Below the pieces are notes generated by a model, which was given only the letters and a program-made list of their open reading frames with translations, was not told the DNA's origin and did not search any database. A stretch of 6,504 bases of DNA from JBMOMT01 sp049324835 (lineage in GTDB: Bacteria; Chloroflexota; Anaerolineae; CAYNKW01): the NCBI GenBank assembly GCA_049324835.1, contig JBMOMT010000067.1, positions 1 to 6,504 on the forward strand, in the 5' to 3' direction. Positions 1 through 6,503 of this stretch are shown one piece after another; position 1 is the first letter of the stretch, and each line of letters opens with the position of its first letter. Position numbers and translations under genes: made by a program.

Positions 1-127
1 TCCCGCAGGCTAAAATCGTTCATCCCATGCCAAAATCTGGCTGACTGGACCCGGTAAATCTGCAAACTGTGGCGGCACAAGGAGGCATGCCGTGCCCCTA
101 CAAGAGCCTGCGGGAGGGTGAGCAGTT
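1..127. repeat. Terminal direct repeat, left copy (identical to 6378-6504)
   Basis: All 127 bases match the last 127 bases of the window with no mismatch by eye. Such an exact end overlap is typical of a circular contig from a de Bruijn assembler run at k=127. A true 127-bp direct repeat is the alternative. The copy contains the right arm (105-126) of an inverted-repeat element and a GGCATGCC palindrome next to GTGCCCCTAC. I see no gene in it. Confidence 0.95.
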
Positions 128-142
128 ACAACGGGCCAACGA

Positions 143-171
143 ATTGTACCTGCAACAGGCGGCCTTGTCAA
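143..171 (-). promoter_or_regulatory. Sigma-70 promoter reading off the left end (probable DGR promoter)
   Basis: On the minus strand, TTGACA (171-166) is followed by a 17-base spacer and TACAAT (148-143). This is a perfect -35 with a one-mismatch -10. It sits immediately past the terminator of the ABC operon, so it must serve whatever comes next on the minus strand. In a linear window that is nothing. On the inferred circle it is the reverse transcriptase, about 235 nt downstream of the expected start near 136. Assignment to the DGR is inference; the promoter boxes are seen directly. Confidence 0.65.
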
Positions 172-175
172 GAAC

Positions 176-209
176 AAAAAACAGCACGAAGCCAGGACCT
201 CGTGCTGTT
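176..209 (-). terminator. Rho-independent terminator of the ABC operon
   Basis: On the minus strand a perfect 10-bp stem, AACAGCACGA (209-200) pairing with TCGTGCTGTT (189-180), closes a 10-base loop. The stem runs into a T tract (180-176, then G and more T). It begins about 40 nt past the stop codon of the ABC ATPase and has the classical intrinsic-terminator form. No T run follows the stem on the plus strand, so it looks directional. Confidence 0.88.
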
Positions 210-250
210 GTCAGAAAAAAAGGACGCGTTGGTCGCCGTGTGCTGGGCCG

Positions 251-988
<738 letters not shown>

Positions 989-998
989 TTTGACCCCC

Positions 999-3599
999 TC
1001 ACTCACTCCTCATTGCCTCCACCACGTTGACCCTTGCGCCGCGCCAGGCCGGCCACAGTCCGGCCAGGAGCGGTACAGCCAGGGCGATGACCGCGCAGGT
1101 TACGATTGCCTCGACAGGCAAGATGTAGGGGAATTCGTAACCGCTCACCGAGGCGCTGCCGGTCACGGCGAAATACGAGAGCCACACGCCCAACCCCATG
1201 CCTATCACACCGCCCAAGACGCCCAGCGCTGCCGCCTCGGCCAGGATGAGGCGCAGCACCTGGCCCTGGGTCATGCCCAGCGAGCGCAACATGCCGATCT
1301 CGCGCCGCCGCTCCAACACATTCATCAACAGCGTGTTGGCCACGCCCAGGGCAGCGACGGCCACCCCCACCAGCACCATCGTGTTGTACAGGGCCGTCAT
1401 CTGCTCCGCTTCCTGGGCCACGCGGGCGCGAAAGTCGCCGAGCGTCTCGAAACGTAGGTTGTAGGTGTCGCCCCAGCGCTCCAGGATTTGTTGGCCGACG
1501 GTCGCCGGATCGTGGCCCGGCGTCACGTGCACGGCATAGATGGTCGGTTCGTCGGTGCCAAAGTAGCGCCGCGTATCCTCCCAGGTGCTCTGCACGGTGT
1601 AGCCGCTGGCCGACATGTCCAGCGTCACCCCGGCAACCTGGAAATCCACCGGGCCTTGTAGCGTTCGCAGCCGGATCGTATCGCCCACATCGAGGCCGTA
1701 CCATTCCCGCAGCGGGCTGGCGATGAGCACCGCCCCGCCTTCCGCCAGTCGCGCCACGGCATCCGTCTGGTTGCCGCCGTCCGCTGCAAACAGTAGCTCG
1801 AACTTGTCCGCCCGCCGCAGGTCAAAGGCGGTATAAACGATGGCCACTTCGGGCGCATTTGGATCGGGCGGGATGAGGCGCGCCGGCAACGGCCTGCCCC
1901 CGCCGACGATCTCGACCTCCGGCAGCGTTTCGAGCTCGGCGCCCAGGCTGTACGGCATGGGCTGCGGGCTGTAGACCCACAGATCGGCGGAAAGCGTTTT
2001 TTCGGTGTATTCCAGCCCCAGGTGTTTGCCGCTGTCGGCGACCGCCCAAATGACGATCACCGAGGCCAGGCCCAGCGTCAGCGCGCCGGCGGTGAGCGCC
2101 GCCCGGCCCGGGCTGCGGGCCAGGTTGCGCCCGCCCAGCCGACCTTCCATGCCCAACAGGCCCAGGGCGGCGCCGGCCAACCGCTCCAGGGGTGGGATGA
2201 TCGCCGGCAGCAGCAGCGCCACGCCGACCATCAGGCACACCAGCAGCAGGTAGGTCAGCTCGAACCGGACGATGGCAGGCTGGACGATGTAGGCGATCAT
2301 CAGCAAGAGGCCGGGCACCGTCAGCAGCAGCCCAACGGTCACCTGCCGTCTGGAGACGTGCCCATCTCCATGCCGCCGCTGCTGGATCGTCTCGACCACC
2401 GGCAGCCGGGCCGCCTGCAAGGCCGGGGCCAAGCCCGCCGCCAATGCCACCACCACGCCCAGCACCAACCCCGAGACGATGTGCTGGGGCAGCACGACCA
2501 GCCCGGTCAGCTCGTTGCTCACCGTGGCGCTGGCCATCTCACGCATGCCAGAGGCCATGCCCAGGCCGAGCAGAACTCCCAGGCCGGCGCCCATCGATCC
2601 GAGCGTGGCGGCCTCGGCCAGCAGTTGTCCAACGACCTGACCGCGACTCGTGCCCAACGCCCGCAGCAAACCCACCTCGCGGCTGCGCTCGGCCACGGTC
2701 ATGGCAAAGGTGTTGTAGATGAGAAAGCCACCCACCAACAGCGAGAGAACCCCGATGAAGCCCATCGCCGTCACGACCGTTTGCAGCATCTGATCCACCA
2801 GCGCGCCCTTGCTGGCCGGGTGAAAGATACGAAAGCCATCACCCAACACCGTTTCCAGGTTCGCCTTCAGGATATCGGTATCCATGCCCGGCGCGGCGAC
2901 TACGTCGATCTGATCCAGCCGGTCGGGTCGCTGAAAGTGGCGTTGCGCCGCAGCCAGCGTCGTCACCCCCACCTGGCCGCGGTTGAGCCGTCCCAACCCC
3001 TCGGCGGCCAGCAGCCCGATCACCCTGAAGCGGACCTGGCTGGTGGGCGCTACCAGCTCCAGGGTGTCGCCCGGCTCCAGACCCAGTTCATCGGCATACC
3101 GTTCGGTCAGCAGGATGATGTCCTCGCCGGAGGCGTTCAGGTCCTCTCCGGCTGCCAGACGGTAGTGGCCCATGTCGCGGCTGGCGGCGGGGTCCAGGCC
3201 GTAGAACACCGCCCCGGTAAAGTTTCCTAAAGCGAACGAATACTTCCAGTCGCTCAGTTGCGCCGTGGGCAGGGTGATGACCTGCACCAGTGGCGCGACA
3301 GCTTCCACCCCCTCGGCGGCCTGCATCTGTTCCAGGATGGAGGCGTCGAACCCGCCGCCGCTCACGATGCCGGCCATTGCATCGGTGATGCTGAGATCCG
3401 CCCGGCCCGCTGCCTGGTCGAACATGTTGGCCAGCGAGCGAACGGCGCTTTCACGCACCACCCCCACGGCGACCATCACCGCCACGCCCAGGGCGATGCC
3501 CAACAGTGTCAGGGCGGTGCGCGCCTTGCGCCGCCCCAGGTTGCGTAGACTCGGCCGCAGCAGGCCCCATTGCAGAAATCGTTTGACCGAGATTTTCAT
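999..3599 (-). CDS. ABC transporter permease, duplicated FtsX/MacB type
   Basis: This 866-residue membrane protein is built as two FtsX-like halves. Hydrophobic segments are visible near 29-47, 276-298, 330-352, 373-393, 421-439, 449-469, 500-520, 739-759, 785-809 and 830-852, about ten membrane spans. Large polar domains at roughly 50-270 and 525-735 look like extracytoplasmic MacB periplasmic-core-type domains. Each half has the coupling-helix-like pattern seen in the family: ERSREVGLLRALG near 304-316 and ERRREIGMLRSLG near 763-775. The start is ATG at 3599, preceded by a purine-rich GGGGGGAA ribosome site and 4 nt after the repressor stop. An open extension to 3797 overlaps the repressor and does not look like protein of this family. 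It pairs with the downstream ATPase in a two-gene exporter with a duplicated permease. Substrate is unknown. Confidence 0.92.
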   Translation of the reverse strand: MKISVKRFLQWGLLRPSLRNLGRRKARTALTLLGIALGVAVMVAVGVVRESAVRSLANMFDQAAGRADLSITDAMAGIVSGGGFDASILEQMQAAEGVEAVAPLVQVITLPTAQLSDWKYSFALGNFTGAVFYGLDPAASRDMGHYRLAAGEDLNASGEDIILLTERYADELGLEPGDTLELVAPTSQVRFRVIGLLAAEGLGRLNRGQVGVTTLAAAQRHFQRPDRLDQIDVVAAPGMDTDILKANLETVLGDGFRIFHPASKGALVDQMLQTVVTAMGFIGVLSLLVGGFLIYNTFAMTVAERSREVGLLRALGTSRGQVVGQLLAEAATLGSMGAGLGVLLGLGMASGMREMASATVSNELTGLVVLPQHIVSGLVLGVVVALAAGLAPALQAARLPVVETIQQRRHGDGHVSRRQVTVGLLLTVPGLLLMIAYIVQPAIVRFELTYLLLVCLMVGVALLLPAIIPPLERLAGAALGLLGMEGRLGGRNLARSPGRAALTAGALTLGLASVIVIWAVADSGKHLGLEYTEKTLSADLWVYSPQPMPYSLGAELETLPEVEIVGGGRPLPARLIPPDPNAPEVAIVYTAFDLRRADKFELLFAADGGNQTDAVARLAEGGAVLIASPLREWYGLDVGDTIRLRTLQGPVDFQVAGVTLDMSASGYTVQSTWEDTRRYFGTDEPTIYAVHVTPGHDPATVGQQILERWGDTYNLRFETLGDFRARVAQEAEQMTALYNTMVLVGVAVAALGVANTLLMNVLERRREIGMLRSLGMTQGQVLRLILAEAAALGVLGGVIGMGLGVWLSYFAVTGSASVSGYEFPYILPVEAIVTCAVIALAVPLLAGLWPAWRGARVNVVEAMRSE

Positions 3600-3603
3600 G
3601 GGT

Positions 3604-4125
3604 TCATTCCCCCCCCAACAGTTCTTCACAGCGATCCAGCCACTTGAGATCCGCCTCCAGATGCAGCGCGCCGCCCTCCAGCAGCAGGGCAGTGTAGGGA
3701 TCAGACTGTGCGTCCACCCCGGCGCGCAGGTCGTTGATCTGGTGTAACACCTGCAAGTAGGCCTGGTATTGATTCCAGATGAGCGCCTGCACGTCACTTT
3801 TGCTCAGCCGGGCGAACACCAGCTTGACGTAAAACTCGTCCTTGAGGCGGCGCGGCTGGCGCACCGGCTCGGTTAACCAGCGGGCGAACTCTTGCCGGCC
3901 GGCTTCGGTGATGGCATATATCTTGCGCGCCGGACCGCGCCCCTCCTGCTCCTGACCCTGAAACGCCACCAGATCGTCGCGCTCCAACAAGCGCAGGGTG
4001 TTGTACACCTGGCCGATGTTCAGGTCCCACAATGTGCCGACCTGTTCCTCGAAGGCGCTCTTGAGATCGTAGCCGTGCATGGGGGCTTGAGCCAGCAGGC
4101 CCAGCAAGGCGTGTTTGATACTCAT
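3604..4125 (-). CDS. PadR-family transcriptional regulator
   Basis: This 173-residue DNA-binding protein has an N-terminal winged helix (about 1-85, including HALLGLLAQAPMHGYDL and GQVYNTLRLLERDDLV, then a basic wing with RKIYAITEAGR). A helical C-terminal part (about 95-173) resembles the PadR dimerisation domain (Vir_act_alpha_C type). PadR proteins commonly repress a neighbouring drug-efflux transporter and themselves, with release upon binding of a small molecule. Here it is first in the operon, 4 nt ahead of the permease, under a strong promoter with tandem operator-like repeats, which fits autoregulation. The start is ATG at 4125; the ribosome site (GAAAG) is weak. The ligand is unknown. 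Confidence 0.92.
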   Translation of the reverse strand: MSIKHALLGLLAQAPMHGYDLKSAFEEQVGTLWDLNIGQVYNTLRLLERDDLVAFQGQEQEGRGPARKIYAITEAGRQEFARWLTEPVRQPRRLKDEFYVKLVFARLSKSDVQALIWNQYQAYLQVLHQINDLRAGVDAQSDPYTALLLEGGALHLEADLKWLDRCEELLGGE

Positions 4126-4163
4126 GGGTTTCTTTCAAGCCGGTTTCAGAATGGAATGGCTAC

Positions 4164-4193
4164 ATACCTGGTTAATATATACCTGGTTAATAT
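4164..4193. promoter_or_regulatory. Tandem 15-nt repeats, likely PadR operators
   Basis: The 15-mer ATACCTGGTTAATAT occurs twice back to back with no gap (4164-4178 and 4179-4193). Each copy has an ACC-T-GGT dyad in an AT-rich setting. The pair overlaps the last bases of the -10 box and the expected transcription start, so a bound protein would block RNA polymerase. The adjacent PadR gene is the obvious candidate. Binding is inferred. Confidence 0.75.
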
Positions 4194-4220
4194 TATACTC
4201 GAAACCTGATCTTTTGTCAA
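4192..4220 (-). promoter_or_regulatory. Consensus sigma-70 promoter of the PadR-ABC operon
   Basis: On the minus strand TTGACA (4220-4215), a 17-base spacer and TATAAT (4197-4192) match the full consensus in both boxes and spacing. The expected start is near 4185, giving a leader of about 60 nt before padR. Such a strong promoter is reasonable if the operon is normally held off by its repressor. Confidence 0.88.
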
Positions 4221-4323
4221 GAGGGTCTGTGATGGTGTGGCTTGCAGGGTGTTGACTAGGCGCGGAAGATTCTTGCATGGCCCTGAAACAGACACTTGGG
4301 ATCCGTAAAAATATAAATTCCCG

Positions 4324-4401
4324 TGTCACCCTGAGCGAAGCGAAGGGTCTCGTTCTACTCAAACGGGATTCTTCGCGCCCTTACAGGCGCTCAGAATGAC
4401 A
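4324..4401. repeat. REP/MITE-like imperfect inverted repeat
   Basis: The left end reads TGTCACCCTGAGCG and the right end, on the opposite strand, reads TGTCATTCTGAGCG. Inner GCGAAGGGTC and GCGAAGAATC also pair. The ends make a 78-bp imperfect palindrome. Sequences of the TGTCAxxCTGAGCGxAGCGAAG kind are widespread dispersed repeats in environmental bacterial genomes (from memory). It lies between the DGR and the padR promoter. Confidence 0.7.
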
Positions 4402-4456
4402 GTGGCGGAAGTTATTCTTTTACAGACCCTTGGGGTGTGTGGGAGCGCGGCATGCT

Positions 4457-4513
4457 GCGCCCCGCTCCAGGCGTCGAGCCGTTCGAGTTGGCCTACCACA
4501 GGGAGCGGGGCGC
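4457..4513 (-). other. GC-rich hairpin in the spacer downstream of the TR
   Basis: A perfect 12-bp inverted repeat, GCGCCCCGCTCC (4457-4468) and GGAGCGGGGCGC (4502-4513), encloses a 33-nt loop. It lies about 110 nt past the end of the likely TR in the direction of DGR transcription. In the Bordetella phage DGR the non-coding spacer downstream of the TR is needed for priming and cDNA synthesis. This hairpin could play that structural part, or could be a poor terminator, since no T tract follows it on the minus strand. Confidence 0.5.
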
Positions 4514-4621
4514 TTTTGTATTTGCCCGTCCGAGCGTATACAGACGGCCAGGAGCAGGCCGCGCCATGTTTCAAAGCCTCGTCCGCGCGCGGCATAGTGA
4601 GCCGGGCGGAATTTCTGGCGG

Positions 4622-4759
4622 GCAAGGAAACACGTGGGACACCGCCACCCGCAACCCCAGGTTGTTGTTCCAGTTGTTGGGATTGTTCCTGTTACGGTTG
4701 GCGCAGCGGGCATTGTTTCGATTGTTGTTCCACGACCCGCCGCGCACCACGCGGTGACC
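4622..4759 (-). other. DGR template repeat (TR)
   Basis: This is the non-coding template copied by the DGR reverse transcriptase with adenine-specific errors and transferred into a target gene. Read on the minus strand in the virtual target frame, it gives GHRVVRGGSW, then 23 codons (4729-4661) of which 14 are AAC or AAT, then LGLRVAVSHVFPC. RGGSW and LGLRVAVS are the constant flanks of C-type-lectin (FGE/sulfatase-modifying-like) variable domains. The core is bordered by 25-base blocks without adenine on each side (4754-4730 and 4660-4636). No adenine change in the core can create a stop codon. It starts about 25 nt past the avd stop codon. The outer boundaries are approximate because no VR is available for comparison. 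The virtual frame stays open to a TGA at 4571-4573. Confidence 0.9.
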
Positions 4760-4784
4760 TGGCCTGTCCCTGCATCGACGGCGG

Positions 4785-5141
4785 TCAACCTGCCGTTTTT
4801 GCTGACGCTTTGGGATTTCGCCAGCCGCCCATCAACTTGCCAATTTCGGTGACCATACGGCTTGCATGGGCGTACTGGCCTGGTTTGAGCCAGCCGAGTT
4901 CATGAGCCAGGCGCAGATAAAAACGAACTTTGGCCAGGGTGATGTCTGCGGCAGCCAGGATATCGGCCTGTCGTGCACCGTGGCTCAGAGCGGCTTCGAT
5001 GATCCGTTCTTGAAAGTCCAATGCTGCATCTTGCAGGCGTTTGGTGAGCGTGAAGCGTTGGCTACGCGGAAAGTTCATCGTGTGGGGCAGGAGCCACAGA
5101 ATGAAATCGTGAGTGCGGGCAAAGATGGGTGATTCTTTCAA
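4785..5141 (-). CDS. avd: DGR accessory variability determinant (Avd)
   Basis: This is a 118-residue, mostly helical basic protein. The pattern PIFxRTHDFILWLLPHTMNFPRSQRFTL near the N-terminus (residues 5-32), the central RLQDAALDFQERIIEA, and RFYLRLAHELGWL...YAHASRMVTEIGKLMGGW near the C-terminus match the Avd four-helix-bundle family as I know it. Avd forms a pentameric barrel that binds the reverse transcriptase and the template RNA and is required for mutagenic copying. The start is a TTG at 5141-5139; the next ATG would remove the conserved first helix. The TTG overlaps the reverse transcriptase TGA by 4 nt (TTGA), so translation is probably coupled. AAGAGG about 8 nt upstream can serve as ribosome site. 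The TR follows directly downstream. Confidence 0.9.
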   Translation of the reverse strand: MKESPIFARTHDFILWLLPHTMNFPRSQRFTLTKRLQDAALDFQERIIEAALSHGARQADILAAADITLAKVRFYLRLAHELGWLKPGQYAHASRMVTEIGKLMGGWRNPKASAKTAG

Positions 5142-6277
5142 CGTTGCGCCTCTTGCAGGTGCAATGCACCTGCAGGAATGGGATGGGCAGCGAACAGCGC
5201 CCGGCGTAGTCCCCAGGTATCGCCGTGTTGCACGTGGCTCACCCAGCCTTGTACCGAGGCGTGTAGCCGCTCCAGTTCAATGTCTCCCCGGCGATAGGCG
5301 GTCAATAAACGCTTGAACCGCCTTTGAAAGAACACCCCCTTGCGCCGTTTGAGGCGGCGGTGGGTTGGAAAGACGGTAAATCCCAAAAAGGGAATGCCTT
5401 CTGTCACCGGGCGGGGTTGAGCGCGGTGTTCGTGCAAGGTCAGGCGCAAGCGGGCTGTGTGTTCCACGACCGCGGCTCGCCATGTGTTGAGCCGGCTTTT
5501 GTCGTCGGCGAAAAGGAGGAAATCGTCCACATAGCGCAGGTAGGCCGGGCATTTCAGTTCGCGCTTGACCAGGTGGTCGAGGCTGTTGAGGTAAACGTTG
5601 GCCCAGAATTGTGAGGTCAGGTTGCCGATAGGCAGCCCCCGTGGGCGAAGGGCAGCGAAAAGGCCCTGCCCTGAGCCCCGCCCTGAGCGGGACGGAGGGC
5701 CTGTCGAGGGGTCGTCGCCGGGGAACCAGTGCATGTCATAGGCTTCCGAGAGGACGCCCACACCGCTCTCCAGGATACGATCCATGAGCCACAGCACGTT
5801 GGCATCGGCGATGACGCGGCGCAGGGTATTTTGCAGAATGGCATGATCGATGCTCGGAAAGAACTGGCGCACATCGCACGGCAGCACGTAGCGATAACGG
5901 CGGGCGAATTCCTGGCAGCGATCCAACGCCCGATGGGTGCCTTTGCCCTTGCGGTTGGCATAGCTGTCGTGGATGAAACGGCGCTCGAAAAGCGGCTCGA
6001 TGACCTGACACAGGGCGTGGTGCGCCACCCGGTCGCGAAAAGGAGCGGCCGAGATGAGGCGGCGCTTGGGTTCGTGAACGTAGAAACTGTCGTAAGAACC
6101 GGGTTGGTAAGTGTGGGCTATCAGCTCGTCTTGCAGGCGCACCAGGTTGCCTTCCAGGTCCCATTCGAAAGCGGCCACTGCTTGCCGTCCCCTTTTGCCT
6201 TTGCGCGCCTGGCGGTAGGCCTGGTAGAGATTGTCCCAGGCACATACCTGGGAATAGAGGTTTTTGTAGGTTTTCAT
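5138..6277 (-). CDS. Diversity-generating retroelement reverse transcriptase
   Basis: This 379-residue enzyme makes error-prone cDNA from the TR RNA. Motifs in order are HEPKRRLISAAPFRDRVAHH (about 68-87), DVRQFFPSIDH with catalytic Asp135, RGLPIGNLTSQFWANVYLN (213-231), YVDD (249-252) and GIPFLGF (294-300). The IGxxxSQ motif, in place of the QGxxxSP of retroviral and group II intron enzymes, is diagnostic for DGRs. There is no maturase or endonuclease domain. ATG at 6277 is chosen because MKTYKNLYSQV is the usual N-terminus style. The open extension to 6457 runs through a palindrome and a repeat arm. AAAGGAG lies only 2 nt upstream, and a second AAGGAG about 15 nt upstream. A low-complexity segment of about 16 residues (190-205) separates PGDD from LFAALRPRGLP and looks like an in-frame repeat insertion. 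Confidence 0.94.
   Translation of the reverse strand: MKTYKNLYSQVCAWDNLYQAYRQARKGKRGRQAVAAFEWDLEGNLVRLQDELIAHTYQPGSYDSFYVHEPKRRLISAAPFRDRVAHHALCQVIEPLFERRFIHDSYANRKGKGTHRALDRCQEFARRYRYVLPCDVRQFFPSIDHAILQNTLRRVIADANVLWLMDRILESGVGVLSEAYDMHWFPGDDPSTGPPSRSGRGSGQGLFAALRPRGLPIGNLTSQFWANVYLNSLDHLVKRELKCPAYLRYVDDFLLFADDKSRLNTWRAAVVEHTARLRLTLHEHRAQPRPVTEGIPFLGFTVFPTHRRLKRRKGVFFQRRFKRLLTAYRRGDIELERLHASVQGWVSHVQHGDTWGLRRALFAAHPIPAGALHLQEAQR
5663..5710. repeat. In-frame palindromic insertion inside the reverse transcriptase gene
   Basis: These 48 nt encode the Pro/Ser/Gly/Arg-rich residues 190-205 between PGDD and LFAALRP. Seen directly are two CCCTGAG units (5668-5674 and 5681-5687), a CCCGC...GCGGG stem (5677-5691) and GGCCCT/AGGGCC ends (5662-5667 and 5696-5701). 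From memory, related DGR enzymes run from GDD straight into LFA-RPRGLPIGN, so I read this as a REP-like element inserted in frame. It would form a surface loop before motif 4 and leaves all catalytic motifs intact. Confidence 0.55.
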
Positions 6278-6314
6278 GGCTCCTTTCGTGCTCTCCTTGC
6301 CAGGGAGGGCTTTT

Positions 6315-6346
6315 GGTGGAATCCCAAACTTGTTTGGGATTCCACC
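6315..6346. repeat. Perfect 15-bp palindrome in the reverse transcriptase leader
   Basis: GGTGGAATCCCAAAC (6315-6329) and its exact reverse complement (6332-6346) are separated by only TT. In RNA this folds into a strong hairpin 38 nt upstream of the reverse transcriptase start codon. Neither strand has a proper T tract after it, so it is not a typical terminator. It may be an RNA stability or regulatory element, or a dispersed palindromic repeat. Confidence 0.75.
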
Positions 6347-6361
6347 CCGGTTTCTTTCGTT

Positions 6362-6503
6362 ACTGCTCAGCCTACCCTCCCGCAGGCTAAAATCGTTCAT
6401 CCCATGCCAAAATCTGGCTGACTGGACCCGGTAAATCTGCAAACTGTGGCGGCACAAGGAGGCATGCCGTGCCCCTACAAGAGCCTGCGGGAGGGTGAGC
6501 AGT
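6362..6503. repeat. Inverted-repeat (MITE-like) element upstream of the DGR
   Basis: Arms are ACTGCTCA (6362-6369) plus CCCTCCCGCAGGCT (6375-6388), and AGCCTGCGGGAGGG (6482-6495) plus TGAGCAGT (6496-6503). They pair over 22 bases, with a single 5-nt bulge (6370-6374) on the left. The 93-base centre has no gene. The right arm is present again at 105-126 because of the terminal repeat. The size (about 142 bp) and coding-free centre resemble a miniature inverted-repeat element, but I see no clear target-site duplication. Confidence 0.6.

Noticed and set aside
2022..3230. Long plus-strand frame of 402 codons opposite the permease
   Set aside because: It is a His/Gln/Arg-rich antisense shadow of a GC-rich gene whose minus-strand product is clearly an FtsX-type permease.
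999..3797. Permease start at 3797
   Set aside because: The extension is an out-of-frame reading of padR. ATG at 3599 has a ribosome site and the usual FtsX N-terminus.
4135..4362. Minus-strand frame of 75 codons before padR
   Set aside because: It is a translation of the REP-like repeat, the padR promoter and operators.
4420..4788. Open frame of 122 codons over the TR and spacer
   Set aside because: It is in a different frame from the virtual target frame, is Arg/Cys-rich and overlaps the avd end. It is best explained as GC-rich non-coding sequence.
5463..5473. Possible VR trace: GTTCCACGACC also found in the TR
   Set aside because: Only 11 bases match, within conserved RT coding sequence and with no similarity on either side. 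It is chance.
5138..6277. Retron or group II intron reverse transcriptase
   Set aside because: No maturase or endonuclease domain and no msr/msd-like structure. The IGNLTSQ motif and the Avd and TR neighbours indicate a DGR.
5138..6457. Longer RT reading frame starting at 6457 (439 residues)
   Set aside because: The extra 60 codons run through the palindrome and a repeat arm and do not look like protein. The family-type N-terminus and a ribosome site are at 6277.
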